NCBI RefSeq assembly: GCF_001425485.1
Contig: NZ_LMQW01000006.1
Span: 27,415 to 91,414, forward strand
Reading direction: 5' to 3'
Origin: Aureimonas sp. Leaf427
GTDB lineage: Bacteria > Pseudomonadota > Alphaproteobacteria > Rhizobiales > Rhizobiaceae
DNA length: 64,000 bases
Shown here: positions 40,370-49,669 of the stretch, in pieces
How the letters are laid out: every line of letters begins with the position of its first letter
Numbering within the stretch: the first letter of the stretch is position 1
The notes under the pieces: model-generated
The model's input: the letters and a program-made list of their open reading frames with translations, nothing else
Database searches by the model: none
What the model was told of the DNA's origin: nothing
Translations under genes and position numbers: made by a program

Positions 40370-41113
40370 TCAGTCCTTGCCGCCGAAGAGCCGCTTCAGC
40401 ATGTCGGCCATGGCGCCGCTGGGGGCGGCCTTCGGCATGTCGGAGCGGGCCTGCCGGATATGGCTCTTGCCCTTCGGCGGGACCTTGGCCGGCGCCGGCC
40501 GGGCGGCGAGGGGGGCGGCCGAGCCCTTGGCGGAGGCCGGTTCCGTCGATCCCGTCACCATGGCGAGGCGGTTCATGAACTGCGCGTCTTCGCCGGCCAC
40601 GAGGAGGTCGGCGTGCCGCGCGATCTCCTCGATCAGCGGGTCCAGCCATTCGCGGTCGACCTTGTGGAAGTCGGAGAGGACATGGCCGTTCACCCGCTCC
40701 TTGGAGCCGGGATGGCCGATGCCGAGGCGGACGCGGCGATAGTCCTTGCCGATATGGGCGTCGATGGAGCGAAGGCCGTTGTGCCCGCCATTGCCGCCGC
40801 CGGTCTTCACGCGCACCTTGCCGGCCGAGATGTCGAGCTCGTCGTGAACGACGACGACCTGCGAGGGCTCCAACTTGTAGAAGCGCAGCGCGTCGCCGAC
40901 GGAGGCGCCGGAATCGTTCATGAAGGTGAGGGGCTTCAGGAGAAGGACCTTCTCGGTCCCGATCTGGCCCTCGGAGATTTCGCCCTTGAACTTCTTCGTC
41001 CAGGGGGAGAAGCCGCCACGGCGCCGGATCTCGTCCACCGCCATGAAGCCGATATTGTGCCGATGACCGGCATAGGAGGGGCCGGGATTGCCGAGACCCA
41101 CGATGAGGAGCAT
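40370..41113 (-). CDS. pth: Peptidyl-tRNA hydrolase
   Basis: 247 residues. GLGNPGPSYAGHRHNIGFMA contains the catalytic histidine (residue 19); VVVHDELDISAGKVRVKTGG and GGHNGLRSI supply the other active-site residues. It releases peptides from prematurely dropped peptidyl-tRNA. The enzyme proper ends near residue 190; the remaining 55 residues are a Pro/Ala/Lys-rich tail, longer than in E. coli. Lies between rplY and ychF. Confidence 0.96.
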   Translation of the reverse strand: MLLIVGLGNPGPSYAGHRHNIGFMAVDEIRRRGGFSPWTKKFKGEISEGQIGTEKVLLLKPLTFMNDSGASVGDALRFYKLEPSQVVVVHDELDISAGKVRVKTGGGNGGHNGLRSIDAHIGKDYRRVRLGIGHPGSKERVNGHVLSDFHKVDREWLDPLIEEIARHADLLVAGEDAQFMNRLAMVTGSTEPASAKGSAAPLAARPAPAKVPPKGKSHIRQARSDMPKAAPSGAMADMLKRLFGGKD

Positions 41114-41203
41114 GGCGCCCGCCCCCTCCTGTCGTCGCTGGAGCTTCCTCGCGACCGGGCGGGTTCACCCGGCCGCGGAAAGAGGCTCCGCCATGGAAAG
41201 ACA

Positions 41204-41242
41204 GAGCGCCCATCCCGCGTCCGGTCGGACGCGCGGGCGCTC
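41204..41242 (-). terminator. Hairpin downstream of rplY
   Basis: Arms GAGCGCCC and GGGCGCTC with further pairing inside, followed on the minus strand by TGTCTTTCC. Its upstream edge touches the stop of rplY. Possible terminator or attenuating hairpin before pth. Confidence 0.5.
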
Positions 41243-41247
41243 CGGAC

Positions 41248-41901
41248 TTACTTGTCGTCCGAAGCGGCTTCGGCTTCCGGACCCTGGCCGGTGACTTCGG
41301 TCTCCGGCGCCTCGACGACCTCGTCGACCTCTTCGGCCATCGGAGGAACGATCGTCGCGATGACCGTGTCGCCTTCGAGAGCGAGGGAGACGCCCTTCGG
41401 CAGCTTCAGCTCGGAGGCGTGGATCGCCGCGCCGATCTCGAGGCCGGTCAGGTCGACCGTGAAGGCCTCCGGGATGCTCTCGGCGGGGCACTCGACCTCG
41501 ACCGAGTGGTGCGCGATGTTCAGGACGCCGTCCTGCGCCTTGATGCCGGGGGCCGCGTCTTCGTTCTCGAAGTGAACGGGAATCGCGACCTGGACCACCG
41601 TGCGGCTGGAGACGCGCAGGAAGTCGACATGGATCAGGAAGTCCTTCACCGGGTCGAGCTGGTAGTCCTTGGGGAGGACCTTGATCTTCTGGCCGTTCAG
41701 TTCGATCGTCGCGATCGTCGTCTTGAAGCCGCCGGCGTGCAGCTTCAGGAACGTCTCCTTGTAGGGGATCGTGATCGGGAGGGGTTCCTGCTTGTCGCCG
41801 TAGATGACGGCGGGCACCAATCCGTTGCGGCGGAGATGTCTGGCGGCCCCCTTGCCGACCTTCTCGCGCGCCTCGGCCTTGACCGTGTAGGTCTCGCTCA
41901 T
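41248..41901 (-). CDS. rplY: 50S ribosomal protein L25 (general stress protein CTC type)
   Basis: 217 residues. The N-terminal L25 domain ([22 protein letters not shown]) binds 5S rRNA; the C-terminal TL5/CTC beta domain includes [20 protein letters not shown]. The last 30 residues are very acidic ([14 protein letters not shown]). The start is the ATG at 41901, upstream of pth and ychF. Confidence 0.96.
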   Translation of the reverse strand: MSETYTVKAEAREKVGKGAARHLRRNGLVPAVIYGDKQEPLPITIPYKETFLKLHAGGFKTTIATIELNGQKIKVLPKDYQLDPVKDFLIHVDFLRVSSRTVVQVAIPVHFENEDAAPGIKAQDGVLNIAHHSVEVECPAESIPEAFTVDLTGLEIGAAIHASELKLPKGVSLALEGDTVIATIVPPMAEEVDEVVEAPETEVTGQGPEAEAASDDK

Positions 41902-42218
41902 GGCTCTGTCCTTCGTTTCATTCAGAGGATGTCGGACCGGTATCCGAAACGGACCGGAACGACGAAAAGCGGCCCCGCGGGACCGCTCAACTCCGCGCTG
42001 CCTCCAAGGGTGTCCGCGCGGACGAGAGCGCCATAGCGGGAATGGGCCGGAAAATCAACCAAAGCCCGACCTTCCGACATGCCGGGGTTCCGACGATTCC
42101 GACCCGGGATGTCATCGAGACGTGCTTTGCGAAGCGCAAGCCGGCGGGATAGTTTCCTCCTTCGATGCAGGCCATCGCCGACGACCGTCGTGGGCGAGCC
42201 CGTCCGAAGGATGCCGCC
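41902..42218. other. Divergent intergenic region between rplY and the TPR gene
   Basis: 317 nt with no convincing coding frame on either strand. It must hold the promoter of the rplY-pth-ychF group and that of the TPR gene. I see no clear consensus promoter, operator or structured RNA in it. Confidence 0.5.
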
Positions 42219-42761
42219 ATGACCATCGCATCTCGCTCTCTCTGCGCCCGCATGTCGGTCGCCGCCGCCGTGCTCCTGCCTCTCCTGATGCTCGGCGCGC
42301 CTGCTGAGGCCGCAGGCGACGACAGCGAGACCGTCAAGACCTGCGTCAAGGGCGAGGTCTGGGACGGCAAGGCGAAGAAGTGCGTCAAGCGCACGAGCGC
42401 CATCCCCGATTCCGATCTGACGCCCTACGCCTATGCCCTCGCCAAGGCCGAGCGCTACGAGGAGGCGCTGGAGGTTCTGGACACGCTCGCCGATCCGAAC
42501 ACGCCGAAGGCGTTGAACTATCGCGGCTACGCCACGCGCAAGCTCGGCCGCACCGACGAGGGCATCGGCTACTATCTCAAATCGGTGTCGCTCGACCCGA
42601 CCTACGTGAAGGTGCGCGAATATCTCGGCGAGGCCTATGCGCTGAAGGGCGAGACGGACCTGGCGCTCGCCCAGCTCGACCGGATCGAGGTCCTCTGTGG
42701 CAAGGGCTGCGCCGAGTATCGTTCCCTTGCCGCCGCGATCGACGAGCCCGGCTCCTGGTGA
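42219..42761 (+). CDS. Secreted tetratricopeptide-repeat protein
   Basis: 180 residues. Signal peptide with hydrophobic core (MSVAAAVLLPLLMLGAPAEA), then a two-cysteine segment (KTCVKGEVWDGKAKKCVKR) and about two and a half TPR units (YAYALAKAERYEEALEVLDTL, ALNYRGYATRKLGRTDEGIG, VREYLGEAYALKGETDLALA). A final CGKGC pair follows. Probably a periplasmic protein-protein adaptor. The start at 42219 fits the signal peptide; an ATG 54 nt upstream is possible. It ends just before the convergent corA stop. Confidence 0.85.
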   Translation: MTIASRSLCARMSVAAAVLLPLLMLGAPAEAAGDDSETVKTCVKGEVWDGKAKKCVKRTSAIPDSDLTPYAYALAKAERYEEALEVLDTLADPNTPKALNYRGYATRKLGRTDEGIGYYLKSVSLDPTYVKVREYLGEAYALKGETDLALAQLDRIEVLCGKGCAEYRSLAAAIDEPGSW

Positions 42762-43730
42762 TCAGAGCCAGCCGGCGCGCTTGAACCGCCAGAAGAGCGT
42801 GCCGGCGACGCCGAAGATCAGGCAGAGGACCGCCGGATAGCCGAAGGTCCATTGAAGCTCCGGCATGTGCTCGAAGTTCATGCCGTAGATTCCGGCGACC
42901 GCGGTCGGCACGGCGAGGATCGCCGCCCAGGCCGCGAGCTGGCGCGTGATCTCGCTCTGGCGCTGCTGTTCCAGAAGGCTGGAGGCTTCGAGGACGAAGC
43001 TGAGGATTTCGCGCAGGCCGTCCAGCCGCCGGGCGACGCGGTCGACCTGCGAGACGAGGTCGCGGAAATAGGGCCGGATGTCGGGGTCGATCGTCGTGAC
43101 CGGCACATGGCCGAGCCGGTTAGCGACCTCCTCCATCGGGCCGATGATGCGCCCGAACCGCACGAGCTGGCGGCGCAGATCGAAGATGCGGGCGATCTCC
43201 GTCCGGCTGAGAAAAGCGTCGAGCGCGCGCCGCTCCATGGCGAGGACGTCCTCCTCCAGCGCGTCCAGCGTTTCCAGATAGCCGTCCACGATGAAGTCGA
43301 GCACGCCGTAGAGAACGCTGTCGACGCCGTGCTTCAGAAAGCTCGGCGAAGCCTCCAGCTCCTCGCGCAAGCCCGCATGGCTGCGCGCGGAATCGGAGCG
43401 GAGCGTAATGACGTGCCGCTCGCCGACGAAGATCGCCGTGCGCCCGTAGGTGATCGCAGCGCCGTCGAGCTGGACCGTGCGGGCGATGACGAAGATCTCG
43501 TCGTCGTAGGTTTCGATCCGCGGCAGGACATTGGGCTTCTGCGCATTGGCGAGCGCCAGCGGATGAAGCCCGAAGCAGGTGCGCAGCGCTTCCAGCTCCT
43601 CGGGCGTCGCATCGACGAGCCCGAGCCAGAGGAACTCGCCCTTCGCCATGACCGGACACTGCGTGCCGTCGAGAACGACCTCGCGAACGCGCCGTCCGTT
43701 CTCGTAGACATAGGCGGCGACGACGCTCAC
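42762..43730 (-). CDS. corA: CorA family magnesium/cobalt transporter
   Basis: 322 residues: a large cytoplasmic N-terminal domain and two C-terminal helices. The family signature YGMNFEHMPEL between them carries the selectivity motif GMN; the protein ends with positive residues (WRFKRAGWL). It transports Mg2+ through the inner membrane as a pentamer. It shares orientation with prs, whose stop lies 8 nt downstream of the corA start codon. Confidence 0.95.
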   Translation of the reverse strand: MSVVAAYVYENGRRVREVVLDGTQCPVMAKGEFLWLGLVDATPEELEALRTCFGLHPLALANAQKPNVLPRIETYDDEIFVIARTVQLDGAAITYGRTAIFVGERHVITLRSDSARSHAGLREELEASPSFLKHGVDSVLYGVLDFIVDGYLETLDALEEDVLAMERRALDAFLSRTEIARIFDLRRQLVRFGRIIGPMEEVANRLGHVPVTTIDPDIRPYFRDLVSQVDRVARRLDGLREILSFVLEASSLLEQQRQSEITRQLAAWAAILAVPTAVAGIYGMNFEHMPELQWTFGYPAVLCLIFGVAGTLFWRFKRAGWL

Positions 43731-43738
43731 GCGCGGGA

Positions 43739-44671
43739 TCAGTCGAAGAGGCTGGAGACGGACTGTTCGGTTGTCGTGCGGGCGATGGCCTCGCCGAGGA
43801 GGTTCGCGGTGGTGACGACGCGGATGTTCGGCGCGTCCAGCACGGCCTTGGTCGGCTGGATGGAATCGGTGATGACCAGCTCCTCCAGCATGGAGGCGGA
43901 GATGCGGGCGACCGCCCCGCCGGAGAGGACGCCGTGCGTGATATAGGCCTTCACGCTCTTGGCGCCAATCTTCAGAAGGGCCTCGGCCGCGTTGCAGAGC
44001 GTGCCGCCGGAATCGATGATGTCGTCGATGAGGATGCAGTTGCGTCCCTCGACCTCGCCGATGACGTTCATGACCTCCGATTCGCCCGGCCGCTCGCGGC
44101 GCTTGTCGACGATGGCGAGCTGGGCGTCGATACGCTTGGCGAGCGCGCGGGCGCGCACCACGCCGCCGACATCGGGGGAGACGACGACCGTGTCGGAGAG
44201 GTCCTGATGCTCCTTGATGTCGCGTGCCATCAGGGGGATCGAGAAGAGATTGTCGGTCGGGATGTCGAAGAAGCCCTGGATCTGTCCGGCATGGAGATCG
44301 AGGGTCATCACGCGGTCGGCGCCGGCGCGGGTGATGAGGTTGGCGACGAGCTTGGCGGAGATGGGCGTGCGTCCGCCGGCCTTTCGATCTTGCCGCGCAT
44401 AGCCGAAATAGGGGAGCACCGCCGTGATGCGCTTGGCCGAGGCGCGCCGGAGCGCATCGGTCATGATCAGCAGCTCCATCAGGTGGTCGTTCGCCGGATA
44501 GGAGGTGGACTGGATGATGAAACAGTCCTCGCCGCGGACGTTTTCCTGAATCTCGACGAAGATCTCCTGGTCGGCGAAGCGCTTGACCGTCGCGAGCCCG
44601 AGCGGCCGCTCCAGATATTTGGCGATCGCCTCTGCGAGCTGGCGGTTGGAGTTGCCGACAAACAGTTTCAT
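43739..44671 (-). CDS. prs: Ribose-phosphate pyrophosphokinase
   Basis: 310 residues. PRPP synthetase with [20 protein letters not shown], the binding loop [18 protein letters not shown], and the PRPP loop [20 protein letters not shown]. It makes PRPP for nucleotide, histidine and tryptophan synthesis. The start at 44671 gives the family N-terminus [18 protein letters not shown] good promoter (44816-44843) lies 145 nt upstream, so it is independent of the lipoprotein gene above. Confidence 0.97.
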   Translation of the reverse strand: MKLFVGNSNRQLAEAIAKYLERPLGLATVKRFADQEIFVEIQENVRGEDCFIIQSTSYPANDHLMELLIMTDALRRASAKRITAVLPYFGYARQDRKAGGRTPISAKLVANLITRAGADRVMTLDLHAGQIQGFFDIPTDNLFSIPLMARDIKEHQDLSDTVVVSPDVGGVVRARALAKRIDAQLAIVDKRRERPGESEVMNVIGEVEGRNCILIDDIIDSGGTLCNAAEALLKIGAKSVKAYITHGVLSGGAVARISASMLEELVITDSIQPTKAVLDAPNIRVVTTANLLGEAIARTTTEQSVSSLFD

Positions 44672-44815
44672 CGCGTCTCGCTCGTCCGGTTTGTCGCTAC
44701 GTCGCACGCTTCGGGAAGTGCCCAACAGGCGGGAAGACCCGTCCTGCCGGGGTCGGTCGATCCGACTGTCGCCATCCCGATCCTGGCCGTGCCCGTCAGG
44801 ACCCTGTCCACCGGG

Positions 44816-44843
44816 CTCTTAGCAACAACCCGATCAGAGTCAA
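44816..44843 (-). promoter_or_regulatory. Candidate housekeeping promoter for prs
   Basis: On the minus strand: TTGACT, 16 bp spacer, TAAGAG. Located in the 244 nt gap between the lipoprotein gene and prs. Confidence 0.45.
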
Positions 44844-44915
44844 ACCGGTGCCGGTAAAGATTTGCTGCGATGCGTCTAAACGGTAAACGATGCGGGGGCG
44901 CGAGGGTGCCAAGGT

Positions 44916-45491
44916 TCAACCTGCGGTCCCCAGCCGCGCAAGCTCGCCGATCGTGCGGCGGGCGATGGCGGAGAGGGTCGCCTGCGAGACGCCGGCCCAG
45001 GGATCGGCTGCCGTGCCCTGGCCTGCGCCGCGCTCCTGGCCCTGGATGCGGCTGATGCGATTGCCCGCGGGATCGACAACGTCCCAGACGAAGACGACGA
45101 CGGTCTCCCGGCCTTCGCCGAGGGCGCTAAGATAGCCCTTCAGCCGCAGCGGCGTCGGCGGGGCGTCGGCGGGCGCGATGCCGACGCCGGCGCGTGCCGC
45201 TTCCGCACCGAGCGCGGCCGACAGCGTCTCGACGACCGGGACGGGCGCCCCGACGACCGGGAGAAACTGCACCGGCCCGACCGATGTCGCCGGCGCCGTC
45301 GCCGTGATCGGGGCCGGCACCTCTTCGCCGGTGCTGCTCGTGGAGGGCCCGGCGCCGATCTCTGCCGCCGGCGACAGGCCCGCGGTGGGGTCGACGCTTC
45401 GGCAGCCGGATAGGGCGACGAGGAGGAAGGCGACAGCCGGCCCGAACCGCCGCGCAGCCCGGCCCGCTCTCGGCTCGCGGACCATGGTCAC
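44916..45491 (-). CDS. Hypothetical lipoprotein
   Basis: 191 residues with a lipobox VALSGC after a hydrophobic segment (FGPAVAFLLVALSGC). A Ser/Thr/Pro-rich linker of about 60 residues is followed by a compact domain with RLKGYLSALGEGRETVVVFVWDV. The start is GTG at 45491, overlapping the M24 stop (GTGA); an ATG 6 nt further in is also possible. No named family recognised. Last gene of the lgt operon. Confidence 0.8.
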   Translation of the reverse strand: MTMVREPRAGRAARRFGPAVAFLLVALSGCRSVDPTAGLSPAAEIGAGPSTSSTGEEVPAPITATAPATSVGPVQFLPVVGAPVPVVETLSAALGAEAARAGVGIAPADAPPTPLRLKGYLSALGEGRETVVVFVWDVVDPAGNRISRIQGQERGAGQGTAADPWAGVSQATLSAIARRTIGELARLGTAG

Positions 45492-46639
45492 GAAACCACG
45501 GTCAGCTCGATCGGCAGACGGGAGAGCGGTTCGGGCGCGCCCTCGGTGGTGAGATACGTCCGCCCGAGCGTCATCGCCGTGTTCGTATCGGAATCCATGA
45601 TGATCATGTGGGCGAAGAGCGTCATGTTCGGCAGGATCGGATCGGCATTGCCGGAGACGAACATCTGTGGGTCCATCCAGGAGGGAGCATAGCGCGCGCC
45701 GAGCGAGTAGCCGCAGGCGGACAACCGGTGGCGCACCAGTTCATGCGCCTCCATCACGCCGGCATGGGCGTCGAACACGTCGCCGAAGGTCTTGCCCGGC
45801 CGCATCGCCTCCTCGACGGCGCCGAGCGCTTCGCGGGCTGCCTCGAAGAGCTCGATATGGCGCGGCGTCGGCGCGCCGATCACGACGGTGCGCATCACGG
45901 CCGCATGGTACTGCGCCTTCACGCCGGCCCATTCCAGCGTCAGCTGATCTGTCTCGGACAGAACGCGGCGGCCGGATTTGTAGCGGCAGAGCAGCGCCTC
46001 CTCGCCCGAGCCGATGATGAACGGATTGGCCGGATAGTCGCCGCCGCCCTTGAGGATCGGGCCCTGGAGCGCGTGCAGGATGTCGGCTTCGTCGGCGCCG
46101 GCGCGCGTGACGGCGAGGGCCGCGTCGAAGGCCTCGTCGCCGAGGCGCGCGGCCTCGCGGACATAGGCGATCTCGGCCGCGCTCTTCACGACGCGCAGGG
46201 AGGGGACGAGGTCGGAGGCCTCCTTCAGCGAAGCGAAGGAGCCGAGCTTGGTCTCGACCAGCCGGCCGTTCGCCGCGGTCAGCCCGTGCGTCGCCCATTC
46301 CACGCCGATCTTGGCGCCGAGGAGCCCCATGTCGTCGAGGAGATCGCGCAGATCGATTGTCGGGTCCGCCCCGCCCCGGTCACGCCAGACGATGATCGAG
46401 GAGAGGATCGAGGTGAGGCGCGCCTGTCGGAGATCGGCCGAGCGCGTGAGAAGCCGCATCTCGCCATCCGCCTTCACGACGAGGCATTGGAAGAAGCAGA
46501 AGCCGAAACTGTCGTAGCCGGTGAGCCAGTACATGGACTCCTGGGCGAAGAGGAGCATGGCGTCGAGTTTGCGTTCGGCCATCTCGGCGAGCAGGCGTTC
46601 GCGGCGGGCGTCGAATTCCTCGCGCGGAAAATGCAGCAT
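45488..46639 (-). CDS. M24 (pita-bread fold) family protein, creatinase/ectoine-hydrolase-like
   Basis: 383 residues with the creatinase N-domain (REEFDARRERLLAEMAERKL) and an M24 C-domain. The positions of the five metal ligands of canonical Xaa-Pro peptidases are replaced: LTLEWAGVKAQYHAAVMRT lacks the paired aspartates, and the later His/Glu positions read ACGYSLG and TLFAHMIIMD. This resembles the metal-free creatinase branch and ectoine hydrolase relatives, so a C-N hydrolase on a small compound is more likely than a peptidase. Located between pgeF and the lipoprotein gene. Confidence 0.85.
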   Translation of the reverse strand: MLHFPREEFDARRERLLAEMAERKLDAMLLFAQESMYWLTGYDSFGFCFFQCLVVKADGEMRLLTRSADLRQARLTSILSSIIVWRDRGGADPTIDLRDLLDDMGLLGAKIGVEWATHGLTAANGRLVETKLGSFASLKEASDLVPSLRVVKSAAEIAYVREAARLGDEAFDAALAVTRAGADEADILHALQGPILKGGGDYPANPFIIGSGEEALLCRYKSGRRVLSETDQLTLEWAGVKAQYHAAVMRTVVIGAPTPRHIELFEAAREALGAVEEAMRPGKTFGDVFDAHAGVMEAHELVRHRLSACGYSLGARYAPSWMDPQMFVSGNADPILPNMTLFAHMIIMDSDTNTAMTLGRTYLTTEGAPEPLSRLPIELTVVS

Positions 46640-46650
46640 GGGTGGAAATC

Positions 46651-47457
46651 CTATCGGTCGAGCGCGATGGCGGTCAGCTGGCGCCCATAGTCGGGCTCGC
46701 CGCGATGCGTCGTGCGGCGGAAGGAATAGAAGCTGGCGGGTTCGCTGAAGGTGCAGCGCCCGACGAAACGGGCGGAAACGCCGGCGCGCTCCAGGCGCGC
46801 GACGATATAGGCGGGTAGATCGAACTGCCGCTTGTCCGGCGAGACGCCGGGATGGAAGAAGGCGGCCGCGTTCGGGTCCAGGGCGGTGGCCGCTTCCAGC
46901 CGATCGACGCCGACCTCGTAGGCATCGCGCGTGATGGTCGGGCCGAGAACGGCGACGATGTCGCCCCGCTTCGCGCCGAGCCCTTCCATCGCCTCGATGG
47001 TGGATTCCAGAACGCCCCCCACGGCCCCGCCCCAGCCCGAATGGGCCGCGCCTACCACGCCGGCCCTGGCGTCGGCGAAGAGGACCGGCCCGCAATCGGC
47101 CGTGACGACGCCGATCGCAAGGCCGCGCGTCGCCGTTACGATACCGTCGGCGCGCGGGCGCTCGCCCTCGAAGGGTCCCGTCACGACCACGGCGTCCGGC
47201 GAATGAACCTGCCAGGGCGTCACGATCTCGGCGCCGGGAAGGCCGAGATAGGCCGCGGCGCGAGCCCGGTTCTCCCGCACGGCTGCCGGGTCGTCCTTCG
47301 AGCCGATGCCGGCGTTCAGCCCGGCATAGAGGCCTTCTGAAACGCCGCCGGCGCGCGTGAAGAAGGCATGGCGAATGCCGGCGCCCGAAATGTCGGTGCT
47401 GGTCACGACGTCGAGGTCGCGAAGCGGCGAAGCAGGGATCGGTCGATGTTCGGACAT
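46651..47457 (-). CDS. pgeF: Peptidoglycan editing factor / purine nucleoside phosphorylase family (PgeF, YfiH)
   Basis: 268 residues. Family motifs: HAFFTRAGGVSEG near residue 30, VTADCGPVLFAD near 120 and GAAHSGWGGAVGGVL, with the zinc-binding Cys and His residues present. PgeF removes misincorporated L-Ser/Gly from muropeptide precursors, and family members also have purine nucleoside phosphorylase and laccase-like activity. Start at 47457 (MSEHRPIPASP); an upstream in-frame ATG at 47493 is less likely. Confidence 0.93.
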   Translation of the reverse strand: MSEHRPIPASPLRDLDVVTSTDISGAGIRHAFFTRAGGVSEGLYAGLNAGIGSKDDPAAVRENRARAAAYLGLPGAEIVTPWQVHSPDAVVVTGPFEGERPRADGIVTATRGLAIGVVTADCGPVLFADARAGVVGAAHSGWGGAVGGVLESTIEAMEGLGAKRGDIVAVLGPTITRDAYEVGVDRLEAATALDPNAAAFFHPGVSPDKRQFDLPAYIVARLERAGVSARFVGRCTFSEPASFYSFRRTTHRGEPDYGRQLTAIALDR

Positions 47458-47489
47458 GGCGCGGATTGTTGTGAAGGGCTTGCTGGAAG

Positions 47490-48602
47490 TCAACGCGGCA
47501 CCGGATCGGCGGCCGAGGACGCGGCTGACGCAAAGGGCGGAACGGGAAGCGGCCGAGAGGCCACGGCGAGCGCCTTGAAGAGCGCGCCCATCTCGCCCGG
47601 ACCCTGTCCCGCCAGTCGCTGCACGGCCGCGCGCAGCGCGTCCTGCTCGGCCTCCGGCCTGCCGGCGCCGAGCCGTCCCGCCCGTTCGAGAAGACCGAGC
47701 GAAAGGAGAAGCTCCCCCTGGGTGGCCAGCGGCGACAGGCTGAGGCCCGCCTCGCCGAATCGCCGGGCCAGCGCGCGAAAATCGACATGGCTGGTGATGT
47801 CGGCCGATCCTGGTTCCGCCAGGGGATCGACGAAGCGATGGGCCTTCACAGCTTGAAGCGTATCGCCGAATCCGCCGCCATGCCCGTAGTCGACCAGCAG
47901 CGCGGCGCCGCCTGATCCGGCGATCCGGCGCCCCAGCGCCGTCGCGATGGCCTCGCGGGCGGGAGAGACTTCGAGGATCGTGCCGGGCGCGGCGTCGGGC
48001 AGTCGTGCGCCGGCCTCCGGCGGCAGGGGCTGATCGGTGAAGACGAACGCATCGTCCTCGCCGAGGGCGACGCAGCGCTCCGACCAGCCGTCCGCGCCCC
48101 GCACGAACTGGCGGATGGCGACGGCGTCGAACAGCTCGTTGGCGAGAAGGACCAGCGGCCCGTCACCGACCTCCTCCAGGCGCCGGCAGGGCCGGATCGG
48201 CAGGTCGAAGGGCGACAGGCGTTCGATCTGAAGCCGCGCCAGCCGATCGCTCGCCTCGACCAGCGTCACGCGCGCGGCTTTGAGGAAGGCCGGCTCGATC
48301 CGCCGGATCGTGCGCAGCATGTCCTCCATCATCGTGCCGCGACCGGGGCCCATCTCGGCGAAGACGAAGGGCGCGGGGCGTCCGAGCGCCTCCCAGGCCG
48401 AGAGCGCCCAGGCGCCGAGAAGCTCGCCGAACATCTGGCTGATCTCGGGCGCGGTCGTGAAGTCGCCGCCCCGCCCGAAGGGATCGCGCGTTGTGTAGTA
48501 GCCGCCCTCGGCATCGAAGAGCGCCAGATTCCAGTAGCGCTCGACCGTGATCGGGCCCTCGCGCCGGACGATCCCGGCGATGCGCTCGGACAGCGCGGTC
48601 AG
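47490..48602 (-). CDS. SAM-dependent methyltransferase, MidA/NDUFAF7 family, with apparent CTG start
   Basis: 370 residues. Family signature RDPFGRGGDFTTAPEISQMFGELLGAW precedes the SAM-binding VFAEMGPGRGTMMEDMLR; later comes LLVDYGHGG. The mitochondrial relative methylates an arginine of complex I. No ATG, GTG or TTG is available near the N-terminus: the conserved TALSERI begins right after CTG at 48602, which overlaps the lgt stop as CTGA and has GGAG five bases upstream. A CTG start is therefore inferred. Confidence 0.9.
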   Translation of the reverse strand: MTALSERIAGIVRREGPITVERYWNLALFDAEGGYYTTRDPFGRGGDFTTAPEISQMFGELLGAWALSAWEALGRPAPFVFAEMGPGRGTMMEDMLRTIRRIEPAFLKAARVTLVEASDRLARLQIERLSPFDLPIRPCRRLEEVGDGPLVLLANELFDAVAIRQFVRGADGWSERCVALGEDDAFVFTDQPLPPEAGARLPDAAPGTILEVSPAREAIATALGRRIAGSGGAALLVDYGHGGGFGDTLQAVKAHRFVDPLAEPGSADITSHVDFRALARRFGEAGLSLSPLATQGELLLSLGLLERAGRLGAGRPEAEQDALRAAVQRLAGQGPGEMGALFKALAVASRPLPVPPFASAASSAADPVPR

Positions 48603-49477
48603 GGCCGCTCCGCCCCGGCCTCTCCGGCCGGCGCCTCCCGCGGCTGGTAGACGGTCTCGCGCGCGGTGAGGATGCCCCAGAGAGCGACGGCGATCATCGG
48701 CAGGGAGAGGACCATGCCCATGGTGAGCCAGCCGCCGAGGAGATAGCCGATCTGCGCATCCGGCATGCGCACGAACTCGACCGCGATCCGGGCGAGGGCG
48801 TAGAGGCCGAGAAAGACCGAGCCGACGAAGCGCGGGCGACGCAGCATCTTGTAGCGATGCGTGAGGAGGCGCAGGACGAGGAAGAGCACGATGCCTTCGA
48901 GCAGCGCTTCGTAGAGCTGGCTCGGATGGCGCGGCTCCGGCCCGCCCGTCGGGAAGACCATGGCCCAGGCGACGCTCGACGGAGCGCCCCAGAGCTCGCC
49001 GTTGATGAAATTGGCGATGCGGCCGAAGAAGAGGCCGAAGGGCACGGAGGCCGCGACGACGTCGATGAGGCTCCAGAGCGGCACGCGGTGCTTCCAGGCG
49101 AAGAGCGCCATGGCGATGACGACGCCGATCAGGCCGCCATGGAAGGACATGCCGCCCTCCCAGATCCGCAGCATGGCGAACGGGTCCACCATGTAGCGGT
49201 CGAAGTCGTAGAAGAGGATCGAGCCGATGCGCCCGCCGAGGATGATGCCGGCGGTGATGTAGAGGATGAAGTCGTCGATCTGCAGCTTGGTGATCGGCGA
49301 GACGCCGTTCGGCCAGAGCGCCGGGTTCGAGACCAACGCGCGCCCATAGAGCCAGCCGCAGAGAATGCCCGCCACATAGGCCAGCCCATACCAGCGCAGC
49401 TGGATCGGGCCGAGGCTGAGGAAAACCGGATCGATCGTCGGATAGGCGAGCACGCCGAGGACGGTTTGGGTCAGCAT
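48599..49477 (-). CDS. lgt: Prolipoprotein diacylglyceryl transferase
   Basis: 292 residues, polytopic membrane enzyme with seven helices. The Lgt signature GGRIGSILFYDFDRYMVDPF and the HGGLIGVVIA block with the catalytic histidine are present; further on come FFGRIANFINGELWG and RHPSQLYEALLEG. It transfers diacylglycerol to the lipobox cysteine, the first step of lipoprotein maturation. The gene leads the operon, whose last member encodes a lipoprotein, and is divergent from ubiK. Confidence 0.96.
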   Translation of the reverse strand: MLTQTVLGVLAYPTIDPVFLSLGPIQLRWYGLAYVAGILCGWLYGRALVSNPALWPNGVSPITKLQIDDFILYITAGIILGGRIGSILFYDFDRYMVDPFAMLRIWEGGMSFHGGLIGVVIAMALFAWKHRVPLWSLIDVVAASVPFGLFFGRIANFINGELWGAPSSVAWAMVFPTGGPEPRHPSQLYEALLEGIVLFLVLRLLTHRYKMLRRPRFVGSVFLGLYALARIAVEFVRMPDAQIGYLLGGWLTMGMVLSLPMIAVALWGILTARETVYQPREAPAGEAGAERP

Positions 49478-49669
49478 CGGGCAGGTTTCCTCGAAGGCAC
49501 GGACCGGGCAGGGCTTCCGCCCCTCGCTCGGGCGCGGACCTTGGCCAGAGCCACCCGCGCCCGTCAAGCGCGCGGCTTCGGGCCGGCGTCGGAGCCGGGC
49601 CCCGGCATTGCCAAGGCCCTCGCCGCAACCTAACTCAGTTGCAACGCGTCCCTCCCGGAGAACACGGCG

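Noticed and set aside
39083..41575. 830-codon plus-strand frame opposite ychF and pth
   Set aside because: Shadow of conserved genes; no start context or recognisable domain.
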